Shown one piece after another: positions 61,571 through 64,000 of a stretch of 64,000 nt of DNA. Every line of letters starts with the position of its first letter. Positions within the stretch are counted from its first letter, which is position 1. The DNA is from Metopolophium dirhodum (Eukaryota; Arthropoda; Insecta; Hemiptera; Aphididae). The stretch is from contig NC_083561.1 of NCBI RefSeq assembly GCF_019925205.1, forward strand, positions 21,513,217-21,577,216, read 5' to 3'. A model generated the notes under the pieces. It was not told the DNA's origin. It was given only the letters and a program-made list of their open reading frames with translations, and made no database searches. A program made the translations under genes and the position numbers.

Positions 61571-62316
61571 TATAGGGTGGTTCATGAAGCGTAGTCTCCC
61601 CCATTAATTTTCTCTTGAATAATGCGCTAGTAAAAATTCTTGATTTTGGAATATATTATAAGTATGACCAAACATTATTTTTTTAAATACTTAGATTTTA
61701 GCGCTATTCACGGTTATACAAAAAAACATATTTTTTCTAATAAAGCTCTTCTGTACGCTTGTAAGTTGATTATTAAAAAAAAATTAACTATATATAAAAC
61801 AAAATTCAAACGAGTAGTTTCTAAAGTATTAAACTTTACGTACCAATTGTAATAGCCCATGATAATATAGGCTTAAAGATTTAGGGACTACCTATGATGA
61901 TTTGAAAATTAAAATAATAATTTTAAGTATAATTAATATATAATTTCCATATTTTGTTTGTAAAAATCGTTGGAGTAGAATAAGTAAAAGTTTGAATATT
62001 ACATAATACATATATATATTTGATGAACAGCAATATTGTTAAGAAATTGTCATCCTGAGAACATAAAGTTCAGTAGGTAATTCAGAAACAACTTATTTGA
62101 ATTTAAATTTAAAACATTTTCATAAAACGTACGATAAACAATTTTCAGTAAATTAATAAGTGGTCTCATCTGTAAAAAATTGGTAAGGATACTCATTAAA
62201 TAGAAAATAATTAAAGTATTTGAAAATGTGGTATGTGTGCCCGAAAATCAGAATTTTAATAAATGCATTATTTAAAGATGCAATTTGAGTGGGCATGTCT
62301 AGTGAATCGCTCTGTG
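61571..62316. mobile_element. Long-inverted-repeat element, copy 3
   Basis: The left end TATAGGGTGGTTCATGAAGC is mirrored by the right end GAGTGGGCATGTCTAGTGAA, followed by TCGCTCTGTGG. The shared central block is AAATTCAAACGAGTAGTTTC (about 61803-61822). The open frame at 61640-61852 lies wholly inside the repeat and is not a gene. Confidence 0.65.
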
Positions 62317-64000
62317 GTCTGACTCTTGACGACGATAATAGTTGGTAGTTGGTTAGCCATATAGGAGTAACTGTAGACTTTTTTTCATAGTGATACTTCT
62401 ATTTTTTAATACAGAATCATTAGATTATTATTGGTCTACGAAACGAAACATTATTCTAGTAAGAGGTAATTTTTTGAATTTCTCAAGTAATTTTCAAAAT
62501 ATTCGTGGACATTTATTTTGACAATTTAAGGGTAAACCGAGCTTCACTCAAAATCGTTTTTTCTTTTTTTAGTTCAACGGTACCTATATTATATTATTGC
62601 TTTTTATTATAATAAAAAAATGTCCAGTCTCTGAGGCATAACCAACTCAAACATCCAGCACTCTCTTTTATAAATATTTAATGACGCGACGTTTCCAATT
62701 ACTCCGATCGAGATAGCTTTTATTGTACACACAATAGTACAGCACACATCGGTATAACCTATTACTTTGTATAAGGTATACAACTCTTGTACACCGCAGG
62801 ATGCGTACATTTATTATTTATATTCATTGCTAATTATTTTAAACGAGACCAATATTGTACTGTATGCATTATATAAGGGTTAGATAAATGGTTCAGTACC
62901 CAGATCAATTGGGTGTGCATGAGGCTAATAATATATACATCGTAGTTTCGATATAGTATTTATGTGCATCGAACTTGCGGCCAGTTTAGTATATAATATT
63001 TGTGACCTTTATATGAAAGTGATAACAGTGACCATAACCCGTTTTGTCGACAATTAATGAGAAAACCAATTTATTGGAAACAGCTAAGTATAGCTAACGT
63101 TAGTAAATTATTATTATTTATTGTTACGATTACAGACGAATACGTCGTTATATTATTTTGTATATTATATGACGACGACGACGGTGGCTCGTTTATAACG
63201 CCCTAGGACTGTGTGTTTATAGGAGGCCGTTTCAACATCTAAACAATTATACAGTGCGTGCATTAAATATTATTGTCACGACCTATTTGAAGCTTTTCGG
63301 TTCCGGATACAGCGTGATGGTTTGTCTGGAAAACACTGTTAATAATACATTATGTACAATAACCATAAAACACATATATATATTTGTATATATACCTACA
63401 ACGGATATTACAGTATACACCCGTTGTATTTCCGGATGGGAAATGGCGTGGACGGAGTAGGCTGACGAGTTTGTGCGTTTTAAACTCATTTCTTAAGAAG
63501 ACGTATAAAAATAAATGTATTATTTCAGATATATTTTTTGCGCATTAAGATTATGTTTTTATGATTTTTATTTTTTCTCTTGTTCGGTACATTTGGGTAT
63601 AGATGACGTAAACACTGCTGTTTGGTATATACAGCTGAATCCTATTTATTCGTTGTGTACGTCGTCCAAACACGAAGACTATCTGATCCTATATAGCATT
63701 TATATACATTATATCCAAATAAATCGCCGATAACCTGTCACACACCATCTACTATGCATGTGTATGTATGTATGTATGTATGTATGTGTGTGTGTGAATA
63801 ATCAAAATTAATAATTCATATAATTATATTTCCGTAAACGACAGACAGTGTCGTCGTATACATATTATATTTGCTCCGCAGTGCATATACTTCCCGACCA
63901 TTCCGACCTTCATATGGACTCAGAGGTGGTTGCAGTCTCTCGAACATCAGCTATAGACTATACAGTACGTAGTATACCGTACTACACCGTTCACCTGCCA
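62317..64000. other. Intergenic, AT-rich, right edge
   Basis: Small open frames at 62607, 63254-63489 and 63515 overlap one another on both strands without splice context. The only firm element is the GTAT microsatellite. A gene starting beyond the right edge cannot be excluded. Confidence 0.5.
63762..63796 (+). repeat. (GTAT)n/(GT)n microsatellite
   Basis: A GTAT tetranucleotide run passing into a GT run. Confidence 0.9.

Noticed and set aside
1..64000. CRISPR array, prokaryotic operon or viral genome
   Set aside because: No regularly spaced direct repeats, no dense gene clusters and no viral replication genes; the intron-containing serpin shows that the DNA is eukaryotic.

Overview
The window looks like nuclear DNA of an aphid (Hemiptera: Aphididae). 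The background is very AT-rich and full of ATAATATTAT and TACCTACC runs. Coding exons stand out as GC-rich islands with many CpGs, splice sites are GT-AG, and short insect-type transposon remnants are everywhere. The organism is an inference from composition and repeat style. Nothing prokaryotic is present: no operons, no CRISPR array, no rRNA gene, and no functional tRNA gene that I could find.

Only one protein-coding gene is certain: a secreted serpin on the plus strand in five coding exons (37663-37989, 39835-40134, 40431-40566, 41396-41631, 43234-43527). The spliced product is 430 residues. It has a signal peptide, a complete serpin fold and a canonical inhibitory hinge, so it is probably an extracellular protease inhibitor. 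Its 5' flank contains an imperfect tandem duplication of about 350 bp (36958-37307 and 37308-37635), and each copy carries a TATAAAA motif. A second, unrelated tandem duplication lies 2 kb further upstream (34265-35270).

Three other places look genic but are uncertain. They are a GC-rich terminal-exon candidate on the minus strand (3906-4160), a phase-consistent two-exon small ORF on the plus strand (15695-16136) inside a CpG-rich tract that runs to a strong splice donor at 16960, and a CpG-rich island (about 26150-26920) with minus-strand first-exon candidates and a perfect 24-bp palindrome beside it.

The rest is gene-poor and dominated by mobile-element debris. It includes two copies of a tRNA-derived SINE with target-site duplications (18790-19018 and 57108-57406), a different Pol III-type SINE with an exact 12-bp target duplication (59842-60063), a degraded R1-type LINE fragment (52190-52960, minus), two adjacent pogo/Tigger-like MITEs (46999-47148 and 47223-47384) and a hAT-like MITE (51659-51842). 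There are also three copies of an element made almost entirely of long inverted-repeat arms (50441-51026, 57023-58106, 61571-62316); one carries a SINE nested in its left arm. Coordinates of degenerate repeats are approximate because they were read by eye.
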